The notes: generated from the sequence alone by a model not told the origin. Counted from the stretch's first letter, positions 36,800-49,408 are shown. The stretch: DNA of 64,000 nt from Chromatiaceae bacterium (GCA_013426805.1 JACDZG010000007.1:1-64000); one strand, 5' to 3'. Numbers and translations are program-made.

Positions 36800-38239
36800 A
36801 TGCATCCCAGTCTCCCCGATCTCCCGCTGCTGCCCCGTGCCCTGCCCGCCCTGCGCTTGGATCACGCGGGCCGGCGACGGGTGGATCTGGGTGCGGTGGT
36901 GGCGCTGGCGGCGCCACTGTTCCTGAACAGCGGCATTCAGGCGGTGCTGAATCTGACCGACACTTGGTTCCTCGGCCGCATTTCCGCCGCGGCGACCGCG
37001 GCGGTCGGCGGGGTCTTCTGGTTCACTATCGTGATCCTGCTGCTGGTGGGCGGGGCGGCCATGGCGGTGCAGACCTTGGTCGCCCAGGCCTATGGCGCGG
37101 GAGACCGCACACGGGCTGCTTCCGCGGTCTGGGGCGGGCTCTGGGTGGTACTGCTGATGAGCCCGCTGTTCGTGGCCGCGGGGCTGGCGGGAGGCTGGTT
37201 GCTCGCGCCGGCCCGGCTCCCGCCCGAGATCGAAGCCCTGGCGTTGGACTACTGGTTCCCGCGTGTCGCCGGATCGGTCGCCGGCGTGGCACTCTGGTGT
37301 CTCACCAGCTTCTATAACGGCATCGGCCGCACCAGGGTCACGCTGGCCCTGATGACCGTGGTGGGCGTGGCGAACGTCGTCTTGAATCAACTCCTGGGGT
37401 TCGGCTTCGGGCTCGGCGTCGCGGGGATCGCGTGGGCCACCACGGCCGCGCAGGCGCTCGGTTTCCTGTTGGGACTCTGGATCTTCCTGAGTCACCGGAC
37501 GCGCCGGGAGTTCGCCAGTCACCACCACTGGCGTCCGCGCTCCGCCACCATGGTTCGGGCCTTGGCCCTGGGTCTGCCGATGGGCCTGTTGCCGGCCGCG
37601 GATCTGATCGGTACCGGCCTCTTTCAGCTGATGCAGGTGGACCTGAGCACGGTCGCCGGAGCGGCCACCCAAGTCACCATGATGATGACCTCCATCGCCT
37701 ACCTGCCGGCGATCGGCATCGCCAGCACGGGCACCACCTTGGTCGGTCAGTCCATCGGGGCGGGCGACCGCGACTGGGCGCGGCGGCTGGGCAATACGGC
37801 CATCGCGCTCACCGTCGCCTACATGGGCCTGGTGAGCCTGGTCTTTGCCGCCGCCGGACCCTGGTTGATGCCGCTCTTCGTCAATCCGGCCGACCCGCAT
37901 GCCGGTGCCGTGGTGGAGACCGCCGCGCTGTTGATCTGGCTCGGCGCCGCCTATCAGATCTTCGACGGGCTCAATCTGGGCTGCGGGTTTGCGCTGCGCG
38001 GGGCCGGGGATGTGCGGCTGCCGGCGCTCATGACCCTCCTCCTGTCCTGGCTGGGCTTTCTGCCGCTGGCGCACATGCTGACCTTCGGCCCCGGCGAGGG
38101 CTGGGTGGACTGGCTGCCGCAGTTCGGACTCGGCGCCTTGGGGGGCTGGGCCGCCCTGCTCGTCTACGTGGCCGCCCTGGGGACCATGATGGCGTTGCGC
38201 TGGCGCTCAGGGGCCTGGCAGCGGATCGCCCTCGATTAG
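36800..38239 (+). CDS. MATE-family multidrug/toxin exporter
   Basis: 479 residues, twelve hydrophobic helices in two six-helix halves. Family motifs: LAAPLFLNSGIQAVLNLTDT, GGAAMAVQTLVAQAYGAGD in the first half and PAIGIASTGTTLVGQSIGAGD in the second. Exchanges cations for organic substrates across the inner membrane; the substrate is not predictable. ATG 36800 follows a pyrimidine-rich stretch without a clear ribosome site. The 255-base spacer to the divergent Uma2 gene is AT-rich and probably holds the promoter. Confidence 0.92.
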   Translation: MHPSLPDLPLLPRALPALRLDHAGRRRVDLGAVVALAAPLFLNSGIQAVLNLTDTWFLGRISAAATAAVGGVFWFTIVILLLVGGAAMAVQTLVAQAYGAGDRTRAASAVWGGLWVVLLMSPLFVAAGLAGGWLLAPARLPPEIEALALDYWFPRVAGSVAGVALWCLTSFYNGIGRTRVTLALMTVVGVANVVLNQLLGFGFGLGVAGIAWATTAAQALGFLLGLWIFLSHRTRREFASHHHWRPRSATMVRALALGLPMGLLPAADLIGTGLFQLMQVDLSTVAGAATQVTMMMTSIAYLPAIGIASTGTTLVGQSIGAGDRDWARRLGNTAIALTVAYMGLVSLVFAAAGPWLMPLFVNPADPHAGAVVETAALLIWLGAAYQIFDGLNLGCGFALRGAGDVRLPALMTLLLSWLGFLPLAHMLTFGPGEGWVDWLPQFGLGALGGWAALLVYVAALGTMMALRWRSGAWQRIALD

Positions 38240-38504
38240 CCCAGGTGCTACTTTCAACCGATCCACGGGCGCCACTCATGATGCCGCGGCGCGTCCAACA
38301 GCGCATGGTAATACGATAATATTCAAATATATTGTATCGAAAAACCAAAAACTTACTATGGACCAAACGACGTTCCCGCGTTAGTCTTTACCCTGCCAAG
38401 CGTGTCGTAACTCTGTCATGGGTCCCGGACCTGTCGCCGGGTATCGGGAGCACGATCCGCACGGCCACACCCACCCCTTACGACGGCCCCGATTAGGAGG
38501 GGAC
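38240..38504 (+). promoter_or_regulatory. Upstream region of hox operon
   Basis: 265 gene-free bases before hoxE. An AT-rich patch at about 38305-38360, including the near-palindrome aatattcaaatatatt, stands out in this GC-rich genome and is the likely promoter or regulator site. The ribosome site taggaggggac directly precedes ATG 38505. No specific activator site can be named. Confidence 0.4.
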
Positions 38505-38999
38505 ATGAGCTTGCTGCAAACCAGGCCCGCCCTACCCAGCGACGACAAGCGCTGGAAGTTGGTCAATGCCGCGATGCGTCGCAACGGCTATGCCGGGCAC
38601 GCCTTGATCGAGACCCTGCACAGCGTGCAGGAGTCCTTCGGTTATCTGGACGAGCCCGCGATGCGTTTCGTCGCCGGGTCGCTTGACCTGCCCCTGTCCA
38701 AAGTCTACGGGGTGGCGACCTTCTACCACCTCTTCATGCTCAAGCCCAAGGGCCGCCACGCCTGCGTGGTGTGCACCGGTACGGCGTGTTACATCAAAGG
38801 CGCGGGATCGCTGGTGGACGCGGTACAAGAGCGCTTCGGGGTCAAGCCGGGCGAGACCACCGAGGACGATCGGCTCTCGGTGCTCACCGCCCGCTGCGTC
38901 GGCGCCTGCAGCCTGGCTCCGGCCGTGGTCGTCAATGGCAACCTCGCCGGCAAACAGACCGCGGACCGACTGGTGGCCAAACTGGAGGAGCTCGCATGA
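38505..38999 (+). CDS. hoxE: Bidirectional [NiFe] hydrogenase diaphorase subunit HoxE
   Basis: 164 residues from ATG 38505 with a strong ggagg site. NuoE-like thioredoxin-fold protein that carries one [2Fe-2S] cluster with ligands in [10 protein letters not shown] and [14 protein letters not shown]; upstream motif [15 protein letters not shown]. It is part of the diaphorase module that links the hydrogenase to NAD(H). Its stop overlaps the hoxF start (ATGA). Confidence 0.95.
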   Translation: MSLLQTRPALPSDDKRWKLVNAAMRRNGYAGHALIETLHSVQESFGYLDEPAMRFVAGSLDLPLSKVYGVATFYHLFMLKPKGRHACVVCTGTACYIKGAGSLVDAVQERFGVKPGETTEDDRLSVLTARCVGACSLAPAVVVNGNLAGKQTADRLVAKLEELA

Positions 39000-40606
39000 A
39001 TCTGGACGATCTGGCCGAGAAGGCCGAGGAATACCGCGCCCGCGACGACGGTATCACGCACGAGGTGCGCGTCTGCGTCGCCGCGGCCTGCCAGTCCGGC
39101 GGCTCGCTGCCGGTGCTCGAGGCGCTCAAGGCGGAATGCGGCGACGGCGGCGGGACCTGTAAGGTCAAAGGGGTCGGCTGCATGGGCCTGTGCTCGGCCG
39201 GCCCCATGGTGGCCATCGCACCCAAGGGCGGGACCATCCCGGATTCGATCCTGTACCGGGAGGTCAAGCCACACGACGCGGTGGAGGTGCTGGCCAGCGT
39301 CGGCGGCACCCCGGTGGAGCGGCTGCACACCCCGACCGATCAGCCCTTCTTCGCCCGTCAGCAACGGATCGTGCGCGAGAATTCCGGGCTCATCGACCCG
39401 GAGAGCTTCACCGGTTATGTCGCCGCGGGCGGCTATGCCGGCCTGATCAAAGCGCTGAGCGAGATGACACCGGGCGACGTGCTGCGCGAAATGACGACCA
39501 GCGGCCTGCGCGGCCGCGGCGGCGGCGGCTACCCGACCGGCCTCAAATGGTCCACGGTCGCCAAGATGCCGGCCGACCAGAAGTATGTCATCTGCAACGG
39601 GGATGAGGGTGATCCGGGCGCCTTCATGGACCGCGCGGTCCTGGAGTCCGACCCGCACCGGGTGCTGGAGGGCATGGCCATCGCGGCTTATGCCATCGGC
39701 GCCACCAAGGGTTACGTCTATGTCCGCGCCGAGTACCCGCTGGCCGTCGAGCGCATGGAACTCGCCATCCGCAAGGCCAAGCGGTCCGGCTTCCTGGGGA
39801 GCAAGATTGCCGAGACGCAGTTCAGCTTCGAGGTCGAGATTCGCCTCGGTGCCGGAGCCTTCGTGTGCGGCGAGGAGACGGCCCTGATGGCGAGTATCGA
39901 GGGCTTGCGCGGCCAGCCCCGCCCGCGCCCCCCCTACCCCGCCGAGGCCGGACTCTGGGGCTATCCAACCCTCATCAACAACGTGGAAACCTTTGCCAAC
40001 ATCGCCCCGATCATCACGCACGGGGGCGAATGGTTCGCCGGGATCGGGACCGAGAAATCCAAGGGCACCAAAGTCTTCGCGCTCGCCGGATCGATCAGGA
40101 ACATCGGCCTGATCGAAGTCCCGATGGGCATGTCGCTGCGCGAGATCATCGAAGAGATCGGCGGCGGCTGTCCCGGCGGCAAGGCGTTCAAGGCGGTGCA
40201 GACCGGCGGCCCCTCGGGCGGCTGTATTCCCGCCCAGCACCTGGACATTGCGGTCGATTACGACAGCCTGAAGACCCTGGGCACGATGATGGGCTCCGGC
40301 GGCATGATCGTCATGGACGAAACCTGCGACATGGTGGACGTGGCGCGCTATTTCATGGAGTTCTGCATGAGCGAGTCGTGCGGCAAGTGCATCCCCTGCC
40401 GCACCGGCACCTGGCAGATGCACGAACTCCTGGATCGCATCACCAAATTGGAGGGAACTGAGAAGGATTTGGCCCTGCTGGAAGAACTGTGTGAAGTCGT
40501 TCAGGCCACCAGCCTGTGCGGACTGGGGCAGTCGGCACCGAACCCGGTGCTGTCGACTCTGAGGTATTTCCGTGACGAGTATGAGGCGAAATTGGTATCC
40601 GAGTGA
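38996..40606 (+). CDS. hoxF: Hydrogenase diaphorase subunit HoxF (NAD/FMN)
   Basis: 536 residues from ATG 38996. N-terminal thioredoxin-like [2Fe-2S] domain ([26 protein letters not shown]). NuoF-like core follows: [16 protein letters not shown] (NADH/FMN site), [14 protein letters not shown], and the [4Fe-4S] ligands [12 protein letters not shown] plus a later CGLGQ. It oxidises or reduces NAD(H) with electrons from the hydrogenase. Reads straight into the DUF29 gene (TGATG). Confidence 0.96.
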   Translation: MNLDDLAEKAEEYRARDDGITHEVRVCVAAACQSGGSLPVLEALKAECGDGGGTCKVKGVGCMGLCSAGPMVAIAPKGGTIPDSILYREVKPHDAVEVLASVGGTPVERLHTPTDQPFFARQQRIVRENSGLIDPESFTGYVAAGGYAGLIKALSEMTPGDVLREMTTSGLRGRGGGGYPTGLKWSTVAKMPADQKYVICNGDEGDPGAFMDRAVLESDPHRVLEGMAIAAYAIGATKGYVYVRAEYPLAVERMELAIRKAKRSGFLGSKIAETQFSFEVEIRLGAGAFVCGEETALMASIEGLRGQPRPRPPYPAEAGLWGYPTLINNVETFANIAPIITHGGEWFAGIGTEKSKGTKVFALAGSIRNIGLIEVPMGMSLREIIEEIGGGCPGGKAFKAVQTGGPSGGCIPAQHLDIAVDYDSLKTLGTMMGSGGMIVMDETCDMVDVARYFMEFCMSESCGKCIPCRTGTWQMHELLDRITKLEGTEKDLALLEELCEVVQATSLCGLGQSAPNPVLSTLRYFRDEYEAKLVSE

Positions 40607-41037
40607 TGCAGTCGCAACCTGATTCGGACTTCTACGCCTGGACGACGGAAAGCGCGGCCCGGCTGCGCGACGGACGGGTGTCCGAGGTCGACATCGAGCG
40701 TGTTGCCGAGGAGCTTGATGACATGGGCAAGAACCAGAAGCATGCCCTGGGCAGTCATCTGAAGGTCCTCGTCGTTCACTTGCTCAAGTGGCACTATCAA
40801 CCGGGCTTGCGCGGCGTCAGTTGGCGACTGTCCATTGCCAATGCGCGCGATGAGATCGCTGAACTGTTGGAGGACAGCCCAAGCCTCGCGACGCAACTCC
40901 CGGAGATTCTCCGACGACGTTATCCGGCGGCCCGCAGCCGCGCCGCCCTGGAAACCGGCCTTGTGTTGGCGACATTTCCGGCGGAATGCCCGTTTGGCAT
41001 AGAGCAACTGCTCAATATGGAATTTTGGGCAGAGTGA
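40606..41037 (+). CDS. DUF29 family protein inside hox operon
   Basis: 143 residues from ATG 40606, or GTG 40603; TGATG overlap with hoxF. DUF29 pattern: DFYAWTTESAARLRDGR, EELDDMGKNQKHALGSHL, LLKWHYQPGLRG and W-R-x-S-I-x-N-A-R (WRLSIANARDEIAEL). Small helical proteins of unknown function, usually found scattered in accessory regions of cyanobacteria and purple bacteria. Its tight coupling to hoxF means it is expressed with the hydrogenase; whether it helps it is unknown. Confidence 0.88.
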   Translation: MQSQPDSDFYAWTTESAARLRDGRVSEVDIERVAEELDDMGKNQKHALGSHLKVLVVHLLKWHYQPGLRGVSWRLSIANARDEIAELLEDSPSLATQLPEILRRRYPAARSRAALETGLVLATFPAECPFGIEQLLNMEFWAE

Positions 41038-41128
41038 GTCATTTGGAATCCGTCATTCCCGGTCGTACCGATTGGCACCTGAACGCCCAGCAACCGACTA
41101 AAGAGACACGACGACACCCGGAGCACCC

Positions 41129-41856
<728 letters not shown>

Positions 41857-41860
<4 letters not shown>

Positions 41861-42405
41861 CAACCCCTGCAACCCCGCGGATCACCGTCGCAACCGCCTG
41901 GCTGGACGGTTGTTCCGGCTGCCATATGTCGTTCCTGGACATGGACGAGCGGCTGGTGGACCTGGCTCAGAAGATCGACATCGTCTACAGTCCGTTGGTG
42001 GACACCAAGGAACTGCCGGAGCAGGTGGATGTCGGTATTCTTGAAGGGTCGATCTCGTCCGAGTCGGATTTGCATCATGCGAAGGAGTTCCGCAAACACT
42101 GCAAACTCCTGATCAGCCTTGGCGACTGTGCCGTCAACGGCAATGTCCCGGCCATGCGCAACCCCTTCAAGCTGGCGGATGTCATCGATCGGGCCTACCG
42201 CGAGAATGTCGACCTCCAGCCGCAACTGCCGACCGTGGGCGTGCCGGTGCTGTTTCAGCAGGTACGCCCGATCCACGGCTGCGTGAAAGTCGACGTGTTC
42301 GTTCCCGGCTGTCCGCCCCACGCCGACGCCATCTTTTATGTACTGAACGAGCTGATCGAGGGACGCACGCCCGACCCCAGTCGGGTCACCCGCTTCGGCG
42401 CCTGA
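41857..42405 (+). CDS. hoxY: [NiFe] hydrogenase small subunit HoxY
   Basis: 182 residues. Proximal cluster ligands in [32 protein letters not shown] and [15 protein letters not shown]. No Tat signal, as expected for the cytoplasmic bidirectional enzyme. Pairs with HoxH to form the hydrogenase module. Confidence 0.96.
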
Positions 42406-42425
42406 TGGCAGAGGAATGACCACCG

Positions 42426-42719
42426 ATGACCGCTAACGAACACGGCAGCGAAGACGGACTCATCGTTGTCTTACTTGACCGCATGCGCACGCAACGCCTG
42501 CCGCGCATTCTGGGCATTAAGACCAAGGTCGATGCCGGCGGCACCCTCAATCAATCCGACATTGACTTCCTGAGCGAAGTCTTTGACGACTCCAACAACA
42601 ATAAAGCGATCTTGGATCGCCATCCGGAACTCCATGACATCGCCGCGCAGATGGTCTCGCTCTACCGCGAGATCACCGCACGCGCCCTGGCCAATGAGGG
42701 CGGGGCTGCGCCCGAGTGA
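42426..42719 (+). CDS. Small protein between hoxY and hoxH
   Basis: 97 residues. No membrane segment or metal motif. Helical, charged: VVLLDRMRTQRLPRILGIKTK, shown in part, then DIDFLSEVFDDSNNN and MVSLYREITARAL. I do not recognise a named family. It starts 20 bases after hoxY and ends 54 bases before hoxH, so it is part of the operon. In Synechocystis the hox operon also carries small ORFs at the F/U and Y/H junctions; whether those are related is not known to me. Confidence 0.7.
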   Translation: MTANEHGSEDGLIVVLLDRMRTQRLPRILGIKTKVDAGGTLNQSDIDFLSEVFDDSNNNKAILDRHPELHDIAAQMVSLYREITARALANEGGAAPE

Positions 42720-42773
42720 CCCGCACCGCACCCGGCGCCCCTCTAAACCGACTTTTCCAAGGGGAATGAACCC

Positions 42774-44201
42774 ATGAGCCGCACCATCACCATCGAACCG
42801 GTCACCCGCATCGAGGGTCATGCCCGCATCACACTCCAGCTCGGTGACCAGGGCGAGGTCGAGGACGCCCGGTTTCACCTCACCCAGTTCCGCGGCTTCG
42901 AGAAGTTCTGCGAGGGTCGCCCCTACCGCGAGATGCCGGCGCTGACCGCCCGGACCTGCGGCATCTGCCCGGTCAGCCATGTGCTCGCCTCCAATAAGGC
43001 CTGTGACCACCTGCTTTCGGTCACCATCCCGCCCACGGCCGAGAAGCTGCGGCGGATCATGAATCTCGCCCAGATCACCCAGTCCCACGCCCTGTCCTTC
43101 TTCCATCTGTCCTCGCCCGACCTGCTGCTGGGCTGGGACTCGGACCCGGCCACCCGCAATATCTTCGGGGTCATGCGTCAGGACCCGGCCCTGGCCAAAG
43201 ACGGGATTCGGCTGCGGCAGATCGGCCAGATGATCATCGAGATCCTGGCCGGCAAGAAGATCCATCCCACCTGGGTGGTTCCGGGCGGGGTCGCCGAGGC
43301 CCTGACCCAGGAGAAGCGCGAAGCGATCCTCAAGCTCCTGCCCGAGGGGCTGGAGATCGCCAAGCGCACCTATGGCTTCTTCAAGACCCTGGTCCCCAAA
43401 TTCAAGGACGAGACCAGCCACTTCGGCACCCGGCCCACGATGTTCATGAGCCTGGTCACGCCCAAGGGCAATCTCGAGCACTATGACGGCTTTCTGCGCA
43501 TCAAGGACGCCCAGGGGCGGATCGTGGAAGACATGGTGCCGACGGTGGACTACCAGCGTCTGGTGGGCGAGGCGGTGGAAGACTTCAGCTACATGAAGTT
43601 CCCCTACTACAAGCCCATGGGCTATCCCAAGGGCGTCTATCGGGTCGGCCCCCTGGCGCGACTCAACAACGCGGAAGCCTGCGGCACCCCCTATGCCGAC
43701 GTGGCCCTGGCCGAGTTCCACATGCTGCAGGAATACGGTCCGATCACCAGCAGCTTCCACTACCACTACGCGCGGCTGGTCGAAATCATCTTCGCCATCG
43801 AGATGATGGAGCGGCTGCTCAAGGACCCGGACATCCTGGATCATCGCGTCCGCGCCCGTGCCCGCAGCAACCGCGACGAGGGCATCGGTGTGTCCGAGGC
43901 GCCGCGCGGCACCCTGATGCATCACTACCGCATCGACGACGACGGACTCATCACCTGGGTCAACCTGATCATTGCTACGGGACACAACAACCTGGCCATG
44001 AACCAGGCCATCCGTCAGGTCGCGGACGCCTATGTCGACGGCAACCACCTCCAGGAAGGCATGCTGAACCGGGTCGAAGCCGTCATCCGCTGCTACGACC
44101 CCTGCCTGTCCTGCGCCTCACACGCGTTCGGGCAAATGCCGCTGCTGATCGAACTCAAGGACGCCGCGGGTCAGGTGGTTGATCGGTTGACGCGGGGCTA
44201 G
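42774..44201 (+). CDS. hoxH: [NiFe] hydrogenase large subunit HoxH
   Basis: 475 residues. Nickel-iron ligands in RTCGICPVSH near the N-terminus and DPCLSCASH near the C-terminus. Sequence after that histidine (25 residues, AFGQMPLLIELKD onward) is the extension normally removed by a maturation protease. RIEGHARITLQL is the usual start region. Catalyses reversible H2 oxidation in the cytoplasm. Starts after an aaggggaatg ribosome site. Confidence 0.97.
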   Translation: MSRTITIEPVTRIEGHARITLQLGDQGEVEDARFHLTQFRGFEKFCEGRPYREMPALTARTCGICPVSHVLASNKACDHLLSVTIPPTAEKLRRIMNLAQITQSHALSFFHLSSPDLLLGWDSDPATRNIFGVMRQDPALAKDGIRLRQIGQMIIEILAGKKIHPTWVVPGGVAEALTQEKREAILKLLPEGLEIAKRTYGFFKTLVPKFKDETSHFGTRPTMFMSLVTPKGNLEHYDGFLRIKDAQGRIVEDMVPTVDYQRLVGEAVEDFSYMKFPYYKPMGYPKGVYRVGPLARLNNAEACGTPYADVALAEFHMLQEYGPITSSFHYHYARLVEIIFAIEMMERLLKDPDILDHRVRARARSNRDEGIGVSEAPRGTLMHHYRIDDDGLITWVNLIIATGHNNLAMNQAIRQVADAYVDGNHLQEGMLNRVEAVIRCYDPCLSCASHAFGQMPLLIELKDAAGQVVDRLTRG

Positions 44202-44303
44202 TACCCCGTTCCACCTGAAGTTGCAGCGTCATTCCGGCAGGATGCCGGAAGGAAGCCGCCACGGATGGTACTGCCCAGCAAGTAAGGACCTGCAAGAGAT
44301 AAC

Positions 44304-44759
44304 ATGATCCAGCACAAGACCCTGATCATCGGCTACGGCAGCCCCATCCGCGGTGACGACGCCATCGGCCCGCTGGCGGCGGACGCCTTGGCGGCCGGCC
44401 CCCTGCCCGCGGGAGTCAACGTCATCTCCCGCCATATCCTCACCGCCGAGTTGGTGGAAGACATCCTCGGGGCCGACCGGGTGATCTTTCTCGACGCCAC
44501 GGTCGACGGTGAGCCGGGCGAAGTACGGGTCCGCAGCCTTGCCCCGGATGCCTCCGCCATGTCGACCATGGCCCACTTCCTGGACCCGCGGGAACTCCTC
44601 GCCTGGAGTCAGACGCTCTACCAGCATGAACCCGAGGCTTACCTGGTCTCCGCCGCCGGCGCCTTCTTCGAGTATTCAAACTACACCCTGACGCCCGCCG
44701 CCGCCGCTGCCCTGGAACCGATGATCGAGCGGGTACGCGAGTTGATTGCGACGAATTAG
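44304..44759 (+). CDS. hoxW: Hydrogenase maturation protease (HoxW-type)
   Basis: 151 residues. HycI/HyaD-family endopeptidase with GYGSPIRGDDAIGPLAAD (nickel-sensing aspartate), FLDATVDGEPGEV and HFLDPRELL. It removes the HoxH C-terminal extension once nickel is inserted. It lies 102 bases after hoxH. The gap includes a short palindrome (cattccggcaggatgccggaa). Confidence 0.93.
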   Translation: MIQHKTLIIGYGSPIRGDDAIGPLAADALAAGPLPAGVNVISRHILTAELVEDILGADRVIFLDATVDGEPGEVRVRSLAPDASAMSTMAHFLDPRELLAWSQTLYQHEPEAYLVSAAGAFFEYSNYTLTPAAAAALEPMIERVRELIATN

Positions 44760-44923
44760 GTAACGCGTCGGACATAGATTAAACAACGACAACGACCGAG
44801 ACCCCAAAACCGTGCCCGATGGGCCGCGACCCCGCCTCCCGCTCGGCACCGGGGCGACACCCAAAGCCGGTCTCGGCACCTCAAACCAAGCCTGGAAATA
44901 ACGAGAGTATCGAGGAGAACCCC

Positions 44924-45805
44924 ATGTCCAGAAACCACCCCATCGTTGCCGTCACCGGTTCGTCGGGGGCCGGCACCAGCACCGTCAAGAAGGCTGTCGA
45001 AAAGATTTTTCACCGGGTCGGAGCGCGCGCGGCCTTCGTGGAAGGCGACAGCTTTCATCGTTACGACCGTAAACAGATGAAAGAGGAGTTGGCAAAGACG
45101 AAACTCGAGGGCACGAATCTCAGTCATTTCGGCCCGGAGGGCAATCTGTTCGACAAGCAGTTCGAACTCTTTCGCAACTACGGCCGCACCGGCACGGGTG
45201 AGCGCCGACATTACATCCACGACGAGGAGCAGGCGGTCAAATTCGGTCAGGAGCCCGGTACCTTCACCCCCTGGGAGCCGATTCCGCCGGACTCGGATCT
45301 GCTGTTCTACGAAGGGCTGCACGGCGGGGTGGTGGCCGGCGACATCGACATGGCGAAGGAGGTCGATCTGCTGATCGGCGTCTGCCCCACCATCAACCTG
45401 GAGTGGGTGCAGAAAATCCAGCGCGATACCAAGGAGCGCGGTTATAGCCAGGAGGATGTCATGTTCAACATCTACCGGCGCATGCACGACTACATGCACT
45501 ACATCCTGCCGCAGTTCTCCTGCACCCATATCAACTTCCAGCGCATCCCCCTGACCGACACCTCCAACCCCTTCTGCGTCGCCAATATCCCGACGCTCGA
45601 CCAGAGCCTGGTGATGATCCACTTCCTGGAACCCAAGCCCAGCGTGGAGTACAAGCTGCAACTGCGGGGCCTGATTGAAGGCACCATGATCACCGGCTTC
45701 AATACGCTGGTGATTCCCGGCGGCAAGATGATCTACGCGATGGAGTTGATTCTCACTGAACTCATCATGAACCTGATGAAAAAGCGAGGACACGCAGGGA
45801 GCTGA
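44924..45805 (+). CDS. prk: Phosphoribulokinase
   Basis: 293 residues from ATG 44924, with a gaggag site. Proteobacterial class I PRK: P-loop GSSGAGTSTVKKA, VEGDSFHRYDR, and the long middle region with EPGTFTPWEPIP and FYEGLHGG. It makes ribulose-1,5-bisphosphate for Rubisco, so the organism fixes CO2 by the Calvin cycle. It is 164 bases from hoxW. The closeness suggests H2-linked autotrophy but the gap probably holds a separate promoter. Confidence 0.97.
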   Translation: MSRNHPIVAVTGSSGAGTSTVKKAVEKIFHRVGARAAFVEGDSFHRYDRKQMKEELAKTKLEGTNLSHFGPEGNLFDKQFELFRNYGRTGTGERRHYIHDEEQAVKFGQEPGTFTPWEPIPPDSDLLFYEGLHGGVVAGDIDMAKEVDLLIGVCPTINLEWVQKIQRDTKERGYSQEDVMFNIYRRMHDYMHYILPQFSCTHINFQRIPLTDTSNPFCVANIPTLDQSLVMIHFLEPKPSVEYKLQLRGLIEGTMITGFNTLVIPGGKMIYAMELILTELIMNLMKKRGHAGS

Positions 45806-45848
45806 CAGTCGCTTAGCCTTCGTACCTGAGATCCGGACAGACTCTCGT

Positions 45849-45877
45849 GTAGGGGCGGGTTCAAAGCCCGCCCCTAC
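45849..45877. repeat. Palindromic repeat R3, copy 2
   Basis: Near-perfect palindrome gtaggggcgggt ... cccgcccctac between prk and the convergent FIST gene; second copy of the repeat at 13461-13488. Confidence 0.7.
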
Positions 45878-45902
45878 GTCCGGCTATCACGTCCGACGGC
45901 TA

Positions 45903-45926
45903 CTGGTCGGGCGCAGGCCCGACCAG
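45903..45926. terminator. Possible bidirectional terminator hairpin
   Basis: Ten-base-pair perfect stem (ctggtcgggc / gcccgaccag) with a four-base loop, placed between the 3' ends of prk and the convergent FIST gene. There is no T-run, so factor-independent termination is uncertain. Confidence 0.4.
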
Positions 45927-45938
45927 CAAGCGGCGCGC

Positions 45939-47057
45939 TCAGGTAAAGAGGGTCAAGACCCCGGTGTAACCATAGAGCCGGTCCTGGGAGATTTCGCCGC
46001 TGGCGTAGAAGCCGACCAGCGGGAAATCGCCCAGCGTATCGCGGATCTGCTTCAACTCGGCGGAGTCGGGTCCGAACAGGTTGGCACCGCGCCCCAGACA
46101 GGAACAGTAGACTCCGCCGCGCGGCGGGGCACTCAGCCGCCCTTTGAGTGACCGCAACATCCGGTCCAGGTCCTCGCGAGCCGTGGCCGTATCACGTCGG
46201 CAGAACATCAGTTCCCGGCCCTGCTCGACCAGATCGCCCACGGCCACCAGGCCCTCGTTGGGGTCGATGCCGACCAGATTGCGGACCAGATAGTCGCCGG
46301 TGTCCGAGCCCTGAATGGGCAGCCCGACAAAGATTTGCCCGCCGATCCGCATCAGGTCGCGCGACAACTCGGCGCCGATATCCTCCTTGAGCACGTCCAG
46401 CGCCGGCCGGCCGTCCAGCGAGACCAGAATGTTGCGTTGCGAGGCCGTAATGGTGCGGTGCGGACCGATGGGTGAGCAGCCTTGACTGAGGCGGGTGATC
46501 AGCCCGACCTCTTCGGCGAACAGGACTCCGGAGATGCCGTCCTGATGCAGGCCGTTGGCGATCGTGTAGGTGGTGCCGCGTGAACTGGCGAACCCGCCCA
46601 CCAGAAAGCCGGCGCAGGTGCGCTGCGCAAGTTGTTTGATCAGGTCCTCGGTATCCCCGTTCGCGGGGTCGGCGTGGACCAAGGCGAGCAGCGGTCGATG
46701 GGCCGCGATCCACGCGCCGCTGTGCGCATCGAACGCATCCAAGTCATTGACCACACTCGGGAAGACGTGGAAGCCGTCAGACGGAAACTCACCCAGCATC
46801 AGCGCCGCGGCCGGCTCCTCGTAGTATTCGACGCCGGTCGCACAGATGCCGATGCCCACGGCCCCCACCCATGCCTGCACCCCGGTGGCGGTGCGCACAT
46901 GGGCCAGCAAGTCGCCGAGCTCATCGGCCAGCGAATCCGTCACATAGAGAAAGCCCAGATTGGCGCCGGTCGGGACCGTGCCGAGCCGGTCCAGACAGTC
47001 GTCCGCGATCACACGCCAGTCGGCTCCCTCAGCGTGGGCAAATTGAAATGGATGCAT
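45939..47057 (-). CDS. FIST-domain sensory protein
   Basis: 372 residues, full-length FIST_N plus FIST_C. Features: FLYVTDSLADELGDLL, WVGAVGIGICATGVEYYEEPA, GGFASSRG and, in the C-terminal part, GVYCSCLGRGANLFG and DFPLVGFYASGEI. FIST proteins are proposed to sense small ligands and are often next to signalling enzymes. None is adjacent here. It is 57 bases after parE, same strand, possibly co-transcribed. Confidence 0.9.
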   Translation of the reverse strand: MHPFQFAHAEGADWRVIADDCLDRLGTVPTGANLGFLYVTDSLADELGDLLAHVRTATGVQAWVGAVGIGICATGVEYYEEPAAALMLGEFPSDGFHVFPSVVNDLDAFDAHSGAWIAAHRPLLALVHADPANGDTEDLIKQLAQRTCAGFLVGGFASSRGTTYTIANGLHQDGISGVLFAEEVGLITRLSQGCSPIGPHRTITASQRNILVSLDGRPALDVLKEDIGAELSRDLMRIGGQIFVGLPIQGSDTGDYLVRNLVGIDPNEGLVAVGDLVEQGRELMFCRRDTATAREDLDRMLRSLKGRLSAPPRGGVYCSCLGRGANLFGPDSAELKQIRDTLGDFPLVGFYASGEISQDRLYGYTGVLTLFT

Positions 47058-47114
47058 ACTTTGTGCCCTCGGTCACTTACGCTTCAGCCCGAACAGAAGA
47101 ATTCAGCCGCATCT

Positions 47115-49094
<1,980 letters not shown>

Positions 49095-49141
49095 TCAAAC
49101 TGCGGTACGCTACCGTAGCTCTAAACCCAGATGCAAACCCA

Positions 49142-49408
49142 ATGAAGAAAGCCGCTGCCACCGCCCCGCCCCCCTTCGAGCAATCCCTGAGCGAACTGGA
49201 GGCCATCGTCGACGCCCTGGAGAAGGGCGAGATGACCCTGGAGGAGTCCCTGGGCGCCTTCGAGCGCGGCGTCACCCTGACCCGCGCCTGCCGCCAGGCC
49301 CTGGAGGCCGCCGAGCAGCGGGTCCGCATCCTCACCGACGGCCGGCCCGACGCCGCGCCCGAACCCTTCAGTCCTCCATCGAAGACACCCGGCACCCCAC
49401 ATGAGTGA
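49142..49408 (+). CDS. xseB: Exodeoxyribonuclease VII small subunit
   Basis: 88 residues from ATG 49142. FEQSLSELEAIVDALEKGEM and LEESLGAFERGVTLTRAC are the family core; the C-terminus is a short disordered tail. It binds XseA, which is elsewhere. It overlaps ispA by 8 bases, the common xseB-ispA arrangement. Confidence 0.95.
   Translation: MKKAAATAPPPFEQSLSELEAIVDALEKGEMTLEESLGAFERGVTLTRACRQALEAAEQRVRILTDGRPDAAPEPFSPPSKTPGTPHE

Noticed and set aside
38789-40423. 544-residue minus-strand open frame opposite hoxE/hoxF
   Set aside because: Overlaps conserved hydrogenase genes and has no family features.
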